Source: Penelope pileata
Lineage: Eukaryota; Chordata; Aves; Galliformes; Cracidae
DNA: 64,000 bases
Direction: 5' to 3'
Assembly (NCBI GenBank): GCA_013396635.1
Contig: WBMW01000583.1
Span: 62,001 to 126,000, forward strand
The stretch's first letter is position 1. The number at the start of each line of letters is the position of its first letter. The position numbers and the translations under genes were made by a program. This document shows, one piece after another, positions 46,145 to 57,669 of the stretch. A model generated the notes under the pieces. That model saw only the letters and a program-made list of their open reading frames with translations. It was not told the origin of the DNA and did not search any database.

Positions 46145-47683
46145 GTAAGTCTGGGCAAAACAGCTTTCTGCACATCACAGCATTCCCCAGAATTGGAGAT
46201 CTCTGTTAGCAGCAGCCTGATGGATAAAATCTTAAAAAATAGGAATAAAAATGCCAGGAAAGGATACTCCAATTACTGCCCTGCAATGGAGCCCAGCACA
46301 GATCAGGGCAGCCTGGAAAGATGCTGGGAGCTCAGGCAGCTGCCAGCAGCTGCTCCACGAAAGCCGTTGTTATTGGATTATGGTTGGGTCTTCAAAGTCT
46401 CCTGTTAGCAAGGATTTTTCTGCCTCCATATGCACATCAGATAAAACATCCCTACACGTTAGCACGCTGCGTGCGTTTGCAAAGAGACAAAGCAAGCCCT
46501 TATATCATCACACTAATTGCAGCTCATTGGATGGAGGGAATAAATTTTCATGAATCTGAAAAGTTTGACAGCTGTTTGCTTTTCTTTTCCCCCTCTCCCC
46601 AGTAAATAAATCAACAGATTTCACTCTGCCAGCTGATCGTGCCTGGAACCATATATACTGCCCATTATGTTGCAGTGTGACTCTTTTACAAGTTAGATTA
46701 GATCTGCAATATTAGATTTTGGAGATAATATAAATCAAGCATTAGTGCAGATAGCCTATAGTAACGCAAAAATAAGAGCCAGGGCGAGGCAGAGGATTGC
46801 TGTTTACTATAACCCCAAATATCCACTTGCAAAGTCAGATAAGCCCAGCTCAATGTTACAAGTCCCTCTTTTGACACCCTATTACTAAGCCATCCTTTGT
46901 AAATTCTCGTGCTCTCCCATGTCATCCCAATTACAAAAATAACCTCGTTGCACCCTTGCATCACCCTGGCTGGTGCTCCTCCTCCTCCTCCCATCCCCAG
47001 CACCACGAGCAGTGCCAGCAGGGCATGCTCCATCCCGGCATGTCTGGAGCTCCATCACCCACCTACAGGAGCTCAGAGGGTGTTGGCATCATCCTGGCTG
47101 CTTCTGAGCACACAAAGGCAACAAAAAAACCCTGGAGATTGAGCCAATTCCTCCAGAAAGCTGCATTTCCCTTCCCAAAGCTTCAAGGGGCTGGAAGGGA
47201 TCACCAAGACCAAGGTGGAGGCTTCTCTGGCTCTTTAAAGAACTCCACAAGCCACAAGTATGGATGGTTTGACACGTTTTATATGAAAATTAAACCTGAA
47301 AAAGCTTTTATTTTTTGTTGGGTGAATATTTCTTCATTCAAGCAATCTGGGGCATTGTCGCCTTCCCCCAGCTCCCCATTCCTTTGGCAGTTCTCATGTT
47401 CCCCTGCCGTGCTCTCCTCTCCCATCTGTCATTATTCCTTCCTTGTGACAGCTCATCATCATCAGGGTGGAGTGTAATTGGTACAGCTGGAAGTGAGGCA
47501 TTAGGTGTGATTGTGGCATTCCTGACATATCAGCTCGTCGCCTGCCGCTTTCCTACGGAGAGGAAGGAAAAGACCAAATGCCACTTTCTGGAGAGCAGAT
47601 ATTAATTCCCCAAACGAACCTCAATCTGCGGGAGCAGCAAGCACAAAGTGGAGCATTTCACAAAAAGACTTCAGCCACTGCTG

Positions 47684-47806
47684 AACCCTAACCGTAACCG
47701 TAACCGTAACCGTAACCCTAACCGTAACCCTAACCCTAACCATATCCCTAACCCTAACCATATCCCTAACCCTAACCCTAACCCTAACCCTAACCCTAAC
47801 CCTAAC
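47684..47806 (+). repeat. interstitial telomere-like (CCCTAA)n array
   Basis: About 20 units of AACCCT/CCCTAA, with a block of CCGTAA variants at the 5' end and two ATATCC interruptions; the last seven or so units are perfect. This is the vertebrate telomere hexamer on the C-rich strand. Confidence 0.95.
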
Positions 47807-50800
47807 ACAAATCCTCCTAGGTGGATGCATCAGAGCAAAGTCTGGGGGTGAGCAGAAGACCTGGAGCCCTGGGTGCCCACAGGCAATGTGCAGAGAGGTG
47901 TCTGTGCATGCACCCACACATCCATGCCTGCACACATCTGTGCATGCCCAAACAAATCCATGCACACACACACTCAGCGTCCTCTGGTGGTGCTCGCTGC
48001 GCAGTTCCTGGTGGTGCAGAAGTTAAGAGAGGAGGATACAGGCAGTGCTGGAGCCGGTCTGACTGCAGGTAAAAGCAGCACTGGGAGCATTCTGGGCTGG
48101 ATGGAGGTGATGAGTGGTACCCACACGGATTTTCTGCTCAGCTGCCAGCTCACAGCACTGCCCAGCGCCAGGGAGCATCCTCCAGCTGCTGCCTGCAAAG
48201 AGAAGGGAGAGAAATCTTCACAGCAGAAAACGTGGGATAACCCCATCTCACCTTCCTCCCTGCCTTGCTTCCCTCTTAGCTTTATTCTTAGCCTCTAATT
48301 ACCAAAGATTTGCTTAAAATGAGATGTAGAGACTCTCATGTGCTCTCAGTGTAACAGCAAATGTAGTGCACTGGATTGCTGCACATCAGCTTGGACTTTG
48401 CTCCAAAACGCCTGCAATGTTTCTGCATTAAAACAGTCATCTCGATAAGCTGGGAGCAAATGAAGCCCAGAAAAATCCTGATTAAGGATTAAGGGGAAGG
48501 GGATAATCCCAAATACCTGTGCCCCTCTGTGAGTTCTGAGGTAGAAATGCAAAGGAAAGGTTTAATTAACATCTCCAGAACGATGGTGAACGCGTGTAAT
48601 AAAACTGCCTCGAAACGGAGTATCCTGGAAAGCCTTGTTTCAGCCAAGAGATTAATTCCTAATTTTAATTGTGGGATTATTCAGATGGCAGAAAGACTTT
48701 TGGATATTAAAGGCACTGCTCGCTGGCTTTCAGTGCATTACCACGGGGAGTCTCAGAATCCAATTATCTCTGAAGAAATATGTTAAATATGCTCATTAAC
48801 ATGTAAAAAAAAGTAGAAACATGTATTAGAGAAAAGCTGATGTGTTACACTCCTTAATGTCACAATGAATTAGCAGTAAAGAAGGCAGCAACAGAAATAA
48901 CTTGCTGAAATGCCTAGGCAGCATAGGAAAATAAAGCATTTTATCCCAATTAGCTTAATTCCTGATAATGACATAGATGTGGTGATAAAGCCCTCTGCAT
49001 AATGGGCTCTGGGAAAGTTGAGGAATCGTTCTTTGGGTGTGCAATGAGGCAAAAGGGAACCCCAGCACCAAGAGCCCTCGGCTGACAAAAGAAAAAGGGA
49101 AAAAAGGCAGAAAAGGGAATTGTTGTGGACAGCCCTGTGCCCCCCATCGCTGTGCAGCGAAGGCACCAGCCCAGGTTTTGCTCCTTCTTCCGTCCCCCCA
49201 AAGCCAGCCCCATCCATTCGAGTCCCAAAGCCCCCCCAGCTCTCCAAACCCGCATTTTTACCCCTTGCCACCCGAAACCTTCAGCGTAACACTTTCCCTC
49301 CTTCCTCAGCCCTCACCTACACCTCCACTCTTCCTGGCTGAGCAGGACCCGTCCCACTGAGTCACGCGGGAATAAACAGTAATTTCCTGTCCATTTCTGT
49401 TGGGAAACCCAACCGCTGTGATGGACCCACACCTCAGGAACACCCCCAGCCCCAAACCCAGCCTCAAACCCAAAACCCACCCCAACCCCACAGCAGTTCC
49501 TACTCCCCTCGAGGGATGCCAGCACCGTCCCTGTGTCCCCAGCACCCCTCCATCTCCTTCTTCCTCATCAGCCAAGGAGCCGAGGAACTTCCCAGGCCCA
49601 GGAGGTCTCCAGGCAGAAGAGATAGAAACAGCCCTGGGTCGCTCTGGGGTTTTCTGAAGTTTTCTACAGCTCTGTTTTCTAGGGAGAGAATTTGAGAACA
49701 GAATTTTAGGTGAGTTTGGTTCACTCGACGTTTAAGTTTAACGCACTATAATGAAGCAGCAGTTTAAGCATGCTCTGTGCTGCAGATCCACATCCATCCC
49801 CAATGCCACTGCGTTGTTGAGTGCCTCATGTGCAACCCTCCACGCTTGCATTTTCCCCACCTTTCCTTTTTGCTGCTGTGAATCGTGCTCCAAGTGATGG
49901 CACCGCATCACCCCTGTCCCCGCTGGAGCTGAGCACACACTCTGGCACGCATCGATCTCCTCTGTGCCCAAGAGACAAAGGCAAGCGGACGGGTGGATGC
50001 GAACAGAATGAGGTGGCCAAACTCTTTAAAGGAAGCAACCAGAGAGTTCTACCCACAGCCTAAGCCTGAGCGCACACTGTGCCTGGAGCTGGTTTGCCCA
50101 GGTTTGCACATTTCCTCCCGGTGAACTCAGAGGATGGAGCTCCTTTGGTAAATAGACTCAAAGATCTGCGATGCCACGGCGGCGTTTGCTGAGCAAACAG
50201 CAACGTGCAGCCCCGCTGCTCGGCCACGCCGTGCCCCGCAGACCCAGCCTGGATTAATGTGCATTGGGCTGCTCCAAAGGCAAACTCCCCAAATATTTGT
50301 TTTTCTCACGGCTGTGGGTGGCAGGGGAAGGAGTGATCACTCATTAAACCAAGAGCTGGCCCCAAAATTGGAGCTGCGGTGCTCACCCCCCCTCCCAGCA
50401 CTGCTGAAGGTCTCGGGGTGCTGGGGAGGGCCCAGCACAGGGGCACAGCCCTGGGACCCCCTGATGTTGTCAGCTGGTGGCATTACAGAGGGCTCATTTT
50501 GGGTGGTTTTGTTAGCACAGGACTCAGGAGACCTCTGCTCCCTGCTCAAAACCACCTGTGCTTTATTTTCTGCACCTGGACCCCCTTGTCCCCTTACAAG
50601 ATGAATGGATTTCCAACATTATTTTTTCCAGTCCCTCTTGCTAGCCAAGTATTGGCCAAGAAAAAGACTTTAGAAGCAGACAGCTAAAGCGAGGGCACTT
50701 AAAAATCTCACACAAAGTGCCTAGGAAATAACTTGCACATCACACTGCAGCTGCAGCAGCGTAAGGAGACACAAAATGGGATTTCCTGAGCAAACACCCG

Positions 50801-51414
50801 CAGCTCACAGGGCACCAGCAGGACAAGGGCAGCCACAGCTCAGGAGCAGATGCCCCCTCCTTGCACCGTGCCTCAGTTTCCCCATGCAGTGCTGCGGTGG
50901 CTGCAGCTCGTGCCACCCCTCTGTCCCCCTCCCTGTGCCACTTGGTGGCACTGTTGGAAAAGATTTCTTTGCTGGGTGCCTGCCTGGGTCCAGCAGTGGG
51001 AATTTTTGGAAGGGGTCCCTTCAATCTGAGCATGGCAACATCCTTGTTTTTCTACCTTGGTTTTATTTCTCTTTATCCCCCGTGCAGGCGCTCCCAGCAG
51101 CCTCCTCCCCGCTGTCAGTCACCGGCACCCATCGCTCACCAAACACGTTCGCCAAAGACGAGTCCCGGGCGTTGCTTGGGCATCACCTTCCCCTAAATCC
51201 CGCAGCACTAAAAATAACCCTTTCTGTTGAATTCCTCCGAAATGCGTCCGCAGGTGGGGCGAGCTTAGGTAGGATCATCTCTTCACTCCAGAGCAAAGCA
51301 CCAGAGCAGAAGTTAATGAGAAAGAGACAAATGAAGACAGGGGGATGACGGTGTCATTGGGCGAGGGCCGTGGCACCCTGCTGACGCCGTGTCCCTGCAC
51401 GCAGCTGCGCTGGG

Positions 51415-51466
51415 TATAAAGGTGCTGGGAGCTGGGTGGCTGTGCACCACGCTGCTCCTTGCCCAG
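51415..51466 (+). promoter_or_regulatory. TATA box and exon 1 of cornulin
   Basis: TATAAA at 51415-51420; exon 1 ends CTTGCCCAG|GTAAGCA at 51466. The donor differs from the GTAAGTC type of the other genes. Intron 1 runs to the TTTTTCTTTCAG acceptor at 51805. Confidence 0.8.
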
Positions 51467-51827
51467 GTAAGCACGGACAGACCCTGCAGGACAGCAGGAA
51501 CTCAGGGCCCTGGAGCTGAGCTCTCCCAAAGGAAAAAACGCTGAAGGAGTTTTGGGATTGTGTCTTCTCCTCCCTATGAGGCTCTCAGCTCTCCATCCAC
51601 CGCCGCTCACCCTTGCTCCCATCCCTGCTGAGCTTTCAGATCTGCGTTCCTGCAGTCCCTTCCTGCCCTCCTGCTCCTCTCCCTTACTCAATTTCATTTC
51701 GTCTGTGTCCTTCTGGCTCATCTTCCTGTCCAGCTCCATCATTTAACTCACCTGAAAACCAACCAACTGCACAAAAACCCCTTGTTGCCCACGTTTTTCT
51801 TTCAGGCTACCTCGACTTCGTGGGGAG

Positions 51828-52966
51828 ATGGCCAAGCTCCAGGAGAACATCTATGGCATCATCGCTACTTTCTACACATACGCCAGGAGGGACGGTGACT
51901 GCAGTGCCCTGAGCAGGGGGGAGCTGAGGCAGCTCATCGAGCAGGAGCTCGCGGACGTGATCGTGGTAAGGATCCAGCACCACGATCCATGGGGAGGGTG
52001 CACAAGGCTGGATCTGCTCGAGTGATCCCGCAGAGGTGTTGCAAAGCACACACCTTGCTGATGCTCTCTGTCTCCTTGCAGGACCCCCGGGACCCCAGCA
52101 CTGTTGAGAAGGTGCTGTGCTTCCTGGATGAAGACCGCAATGGCAAGGTTCAGTTTGGGGAGTTCCTCAGCCTGATTTTCCGTGTGGCCCACGCGGGCTA
52201 CAAGCAGCTCCGGTGCGGGGCAGCAGCAGATGTTCAGGAGCCGACAGTGCAGGAGGAGAAAGGAAGGGAGCAGCCCCACAGGCAGCTCCCAGGGCATGGG
52301 GTGAGCGAGCAGGAGCGGGGTGGGACACCTGGACGGGCCCAGGACACCCAACAGAAGCAGAAACCTGAGGCACCAAAGAACGACAAAGACACAAAAAAGA
52401 AGCAGGAGGGTGGGACATCAAAGGAGGACCTGGACGCCCATGAGCGTGACAGGACCAAGGCACAAGAAGAAGGCCCAAAGAGAGGGGAGACCGTGGTCAC
52501 TGAGATCTCACAGCAGAAAAATACCCAAAAAGCTGAAAAGACACCAAAACATGACCCAAAGCCCCACCACGACCAAGGGACCGAGACACCAAAGCCGGGT
52601 TCAAAGCACCACCAGAACCCAGAGCCGGAGCCAGTTGAGCAGAAACAGACTCGTCCCTCCAAGACACCGGGGACAGCCACGAGCAAGACCAAAGACCACG
52701 GGGCCCCTCGCCAGGACCCCAGCCCCGGTGACACCCAGGAGCTGCTGCCCCCAGAGCAGATCGCGAGCCCCCACCCAGACCCCATCCCCTGTGGACAGCA
52801 GAACAACCCCGCTCGCCTCCCCAAGCCCACGGTGGTGGTGTACGAAGGCAATCCCGTGGCCGAGGCTTGGTCAGCTCTGGAAGAACGGCAGCAAGGGACT
52901 GGTGGCAAAGGACAACCCGTGGCGAAGCAGCAGCACTTGCAGCCCCAGTGGCCACTGGAGAAGTAA
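51828..52966 (+). CDS. CRNN: cornulin, S100-fused-type protein, 340 residues
   Basis: Two coding exons: 51828-51965 (46 codons) and 52082-52966 (294 codons plus stop), joined in phase 0 across a GTAAGG...TTGCAG intron. Residues 1-92 form the S100 domain: a first pseudo-EF-hand (YARRDGDCSALSRGEL) and a canonical second loop at 62-73 (DEDRNGKVQFGE) with acidic ligands at positions 1, 3 and 12. The rest is hydrophilic, rich in Lys, Gln, Glu, Pro, Thr and His (KHDPKPHHDQ), and ends WPLEK. S100-fused-type proteins bind calcium and are transglutaminase targets in late keratinocytes. The codon-46 split and adjacency to scaffoldin are family traits. It is shorter than human cornulin and lacks its long Gln-rich repeats, as I recall them. 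Confidence 0.95.
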
Positions 52967-53143
52967 GGGCTGAAACAAGCCCTATGTTGTTGGTCCCTGC
53001 AAGGTGAGACCTTTTGTCCAGTGCCATTTATCGTGTCTTGTCCAATTCTTTATTAACCTGAAGCTCCGCACCCCTGGCTTGTACTGAACTATTCCTGCCT
53101 TCAGACTTTCTTTCTTTTCTGTATTAGGCCGTGTAAGCAAAGC

Positions 53144-53149
53144 AATAAA
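53144..53149 (+). terminator. poly(A) signal of cornulin
   Basis: AATAAA about 180 bases past the stop codon. Confidence 0.75.
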
Positions 53150-56100
53150 ACTGAACGCAAATCAGCACGGTGTCCCGGTGTTGCAATCATGCTCTGAGCA
53201 GGCACAGGGGACCTGGGTGTCTGTCCCATGGGTGACACAGGGACACATTGCCCTGGGGTGCTGCAGGGGTCTGCTGTGTCCTGGGGGGAGGCAGCCTGAG
53301 GAGCTGCTGCTCGTTTGTGTGAATCGATGGCTGCCCACGGGCAGGGGTGTGACATCCTGGTGACAGACGTCTTCAGAGGGGTGGGTGTCAGGGTTGATGC
53401 CATGGCACAACCAAACTCTGAGCAGAGATCTCACGGCGTGAGTCTGCTCCGGGCACTGTTCATGAAACGAATAAACAGCTGCTGAGCACCCAATGGAAGG
53501 GATTCATCCTCTTTAACCTCAGTTATTAAAAATCTCAGAAGAAAGGGGAATGTGGAGCACGGTATGAAAATGGAAAATCCCTATTAGTGACCAAATGCTC
53601 CGAGAGGAGTGGGGATGTATTAAACACCGGAAAAATGATTATTCATGTGCACACAGCCCCAGCAACAAGTGGGAGGTTGGGTGCAAAGAGCTGACACGCA
53701 AACCATGCACACGTGGAGCCGGCCTCAGCCTCAGGAGGTTCAGCACCGGGTCCAGATGAGCACGTAGGGATGTGGGTGACTGCGGGTGCCAGCAGCCCGG
53801 TGAAGTCAGGGGAGGTCATTAGGGGTTCGGATGTGCTGGACCACCAGGATCCGCATCCCGCAGGGAGGGTGATGCTCAGCCTGTTTTTCCCCATACTATC
53901 ATTCTCTTGAGACCTATCAGGCGAATCAGCAGGTGATAAATGCACCCACACCTCCTGCTCTGTGGCCAGTGACATGCAGCACGCAGAGACCTCATGGAGA
54001 AATACAACGTCACTGCTCCGGGACACCCCCAGAATTTCACAATTGGCCACGCACTGAATCAGAACTGAAAAAGCAGCGTTTCAACATGAGCCCTAGAACA
54101 CACACGTTTCGAAAATGGTTTGGTCTAAAAGTGCTGATGTCACAGTAAATGTGCTGGACATGATGTGCACCGGTCTGCTCTCCTGCTGATAAAACACGTT
54201 GGCAAAAACAGGTTCTGACCTACCTTAATGACAGCTGTGGACATTGTCAGAACGAAATGGTTCTGACATTTCTTCAAATGTTGGTACAGCCAAGATGTAA
54301 ATTTCATCACACATCCATCAAAACTCCCATTCCACCTGAGACATTCCTCAAAACATTCAATTTTCCAGAAAACTCCATTTTTCTTACAAAATAGGTCTTA
54401 GTCAGAGGGTTGTTGAGTAGCAATTTGCTAATTAATAGCTCTGGCTTAGGGTCTCAAATCACCAGACCCAGCCATCCCCTGGTCCATCACTGCAGCCTTT
54501 TGCAGCATCAATAAAACACCGACCTCCTCATTCAGGCAGGCACTGAGCCGTGTTAACGACGTGATAATTACACACTCGATCCTGAACTGTTCTACTTTTG
54601 CCATCCGGAGTTTTGTATATGAAGTTGGGGGGAGGATTTTTGGTTCGTTTTAAGGAGAACATTACAGCATAATGAAAATTGCCCCACTGGCACAAATACA
54701 CGTTTATGAGACCTGCAAGGCTGAGAGGCATTGGAAAAGTCTTTTGTACAGCCCACGAGGAGCCCAGTTCCTTCGAGATTAAATGCAACAGAGCCTTGGC
54801 CGCCCTACATAGATGCAAACAGGGATTTGCACAGAATTGGGTGGGAAGCAGAAGGATGGAGCCCACTCTGTTGGGTGACAGCTTTGAAAAACCAACCCCA
54901 TTCCCCTCTTTTAAGAGCATCTTTGGGCAAAGCCAAACCTTTGGAGAACAGCTTGGTGCTGTCCCAATGGACTTTTTTCTGCATTGACACCCAAAATTTG
55001 CCCAGTGCCCCCCGAAATCTCCAGCCCCTGGAGGGGATTGCAGACTGTTATAGGACACCGTGCGTACGAGCTCCAGCCGCACTGCAATGCTCCAATTTTA
55101 ATAATAACTCCAATCTACCATAAAATTACAGTTTCCCAAGGGTATCATTATCCCACAGGTGGGGTATAATTTACGCGAGTATAATTTAATCTTGAAAAAA
55201 AGCTCAAAAATGAAGCATGGTTAGGAACAACCCTCTGCGCACACTTATATGAGTATCCCCAAGGTGTTACCAGCACTAATTAATTAGGCTCCTACACCCA
55301 GAATGTTCTTACCATCAGATGGGCCAGATCAGCAACTCGGCCAAGGCTGCGTGGCAAGTTCATGCTCTGGAGGCTGCCCGCAATGTCTCCCAGCCCAAAG
55401 CAGGAGCCCAGGTGCCATGGCTGAAGTCTTCCTCGTTTGCCCCCTGCACAGGGAGGGTTTGGGATGAAGAAAGGAATCCGTTGGTCTCTAATTAATTTAC
55501 TCTTACGAGATTAAAAAGAAAAAAGAAAAAATGGGGGATTGTAGAGGTAATTACGGCAAAAGCTGCCTAGAGCAAGCAGATGAAGCTTCAACATGAATCG
55601 ACCTCCCGGCCAAGAGGTTTCCACTTTTATTTTTAATTAAAGATCAAGAAAAGTTGAAATTAAATCTGTTCACAGAAGACAGTTAACGTGAAAAAATGTT
55701 TTATCGTGATTTTTCTCAATGAAAATCATTGCCTATTGAACAGACGTTTTCTTGTTAAAAAAAAAAACACTTTGGGAACCTTACCATTTACAAATGTTTT
55801 GTTGATTTAGGTTTTTTTCCAACAAAATCATGGATAATACATGGAAAGGGTCCTACATAAGAAGTTATCAAGGGGGAAATAAACATATTTTTCAGCACAT
55901 GCCAAGATCTCCTGGAGGATTTGGGGATTTCTCTGCCGTCTGCCCGCGTTTTGCCACTTTCATAGAGCTTTGGGCTTCCTCTGTGAGCAAAACCCAGACC
56001 TAAAGCCATGGGACCCCAGCCCCAAGGTGCACAAGGATGGTGGAGGGCAGGTCCCGACGTCTGCTGACACCATCCTCCCAGTTTTGTTCTGTTGCTATTT

Positions 56101-56447
56101 TTATGTGTGTATTATACATATATAAACGCATACCTATGAAGACACACGTTCATAAAAAATACATCCTCCCATTAGTGTGTATATACACTTTATAGCTAGT
56201 CTAGATTTTTTTAAAATCTGAAACACAATCTGCCTGTAAAATAACTTTACAGTCCGGATTAGGTGGAACGAGCCAATGCCTGAATTGCCACATGGCAACT
56301 GCTATTTCGGGGTTAAAATGATAGGTAATGGGATGATAAGTTAAATAACCCGTTTGAGGACAAGAAGGTGCAGCTGGGCTTGGCCAAAGATGAATCAGGA
56401 CAATGTCCACAAAGGGTGGCTCCTTTCTGCTCCTCCGCCAGGGACCC
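53150..56447. other. intergenic between cornulin and scaffoldin
   Basis: AT-rich towards the scaffoldin promoter. Frames at 54.5-55.1 kb are open on both strands, with no splice-start context and no recognisable domain. Confidence 0.55.
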
Positions 56448-56522
56448 TATAAAAGCGCTCGGGTCCTCCGATCACTCCGCACGGCTTCACAGGAATCCCA
56501 TTCGATCCCGTTGGTGATTTGG
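56448..56522 (+). promoter_or_regulatory. TATA box and exon 1 of scaffoldin
   Basis: CCCTATAAAAGCG with core at 56448-56454; exon 1 ends GGTGATTTGG|GTAAGTC at 56522. Intron 1 is about 1.1 kb, to the CGTTTCTTGCAG acceptor at 57647. Confidence 0.85.
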
Positions 56523-57669
56523 GTAAGTCGTTCCTTCTTTCGTTGGGTGGGAATGAGTTATTTCTGGAGGATTTGCCTCTTGGGTGGCGATGGCATTCCT
56601 GCTGCGGTGTTTTCTGAGAGTCTTTTGGGTTTCTGTTCAACAAAGTGTTGTTTTTTGCCGTTTGGACAGCTGCGTGCTCTTGTTGTGTGTTGATGCAGAA
56701 AGGCAGTTTTCCTCTGAACTAAAAAGAGTGCGAGCCAGGTTTGGTGCCTCACTTTGGTCTGCAACCATTTCCCAGATTGCAGAAATGTTCCGTTTTCTAC
56801 AGAAATACCAAGAAGGGGTTTTGCATGCAAAGGTGCGTGCGCATGTTCATGCATGTGTGCACACTACGAGCAGGCAGAGAACAGCTTCCCCTGCTGCAAG
56901 CTGAGATCCTGGCACCGACACACCCGATAATAGGGTCAGGGATCCTTCAAGGAGCTCTGAGGTGGTGTTTGAGGTTTCCAGACACAAAGCTCAAGCAGGA
57001 GCACAGCTTTCTGCCCAACAGATTGCCATAAAATTAAACAAAGATCTCTGACCCAGGCGACCTGACGGTTCTCTTTGGCCAAAATCTGTTTGCCAATGAT
57101 CTGATGCCATAACAAAAGATTCATCAATCGATTTGGTCATGGGGTTTAACTCTTTATGAGTGCTGTACCCACCTCTGCCCCAGCAGGGTTCTCTCTCAGG
57201 CCACACCAGTGCCGCTTTAGACATCCTCCGACCTCCTCCAGAAGAGTTGGTTTATCTCAGTGCCAGGCAGAAATAGCCATGTGGGTCCTGGAAATGAAGG
57301 AGCTGGCAGAATCCATGGGGAGAGGTTCTTGGGGTATCTCTTGAGTCACCATCCCCAATCCCCTCCCTGCAACCCACAAACGCAGGCATCCTGCCATCCC
57401 ATATCAAACGTCATTCCAGTACGTCAGCAGACAAGCTGGAGGACACTCCCCATCCCACCAAAACCCCTAACGATTTGAATACCTTCCCAGCACCCTGGTG
57501 AAGCTGAGCTCTCAGAGGAGCAGACACACAGCTCAGGGCACCTAGCGTCTTGTTAACCCACACGGCCCGACTCCAACAATTCTCCCCTTCTTCCCATGCT
57601 TAGAGGCAAGGAATCTCCCATCCTTAGGTCTTCTACGTTTCTTGCAGGCTTGCTTGAATCTGCAGGAAG

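Larger units (their letters stand above)
45714..51414. other. 5.7 kb intergenic block with telomere-like repeat
   Basis: It holds an isolated TATA-plus-donor pair at 46.0-46.1 kb and a degenerate telomeric array at 47.7 kb, described separately. No coding exon with EDC or other recognisable character was found. Confidence 0.5.

Noticed and set aside
47180..47215. GGCTGGAAGGGATCACCAAG, resembling a CR1 3' end
   Set aside because: Only a few matching bases and no following CR1 octamer repeats, so not enough to call an element.
54528..55082. 184-codon minus-strand frame between cornulin and scaffoldin
   Set aside because: No splice-start context, no domain I recognise, and the opposite strand is also open over the same stretch.
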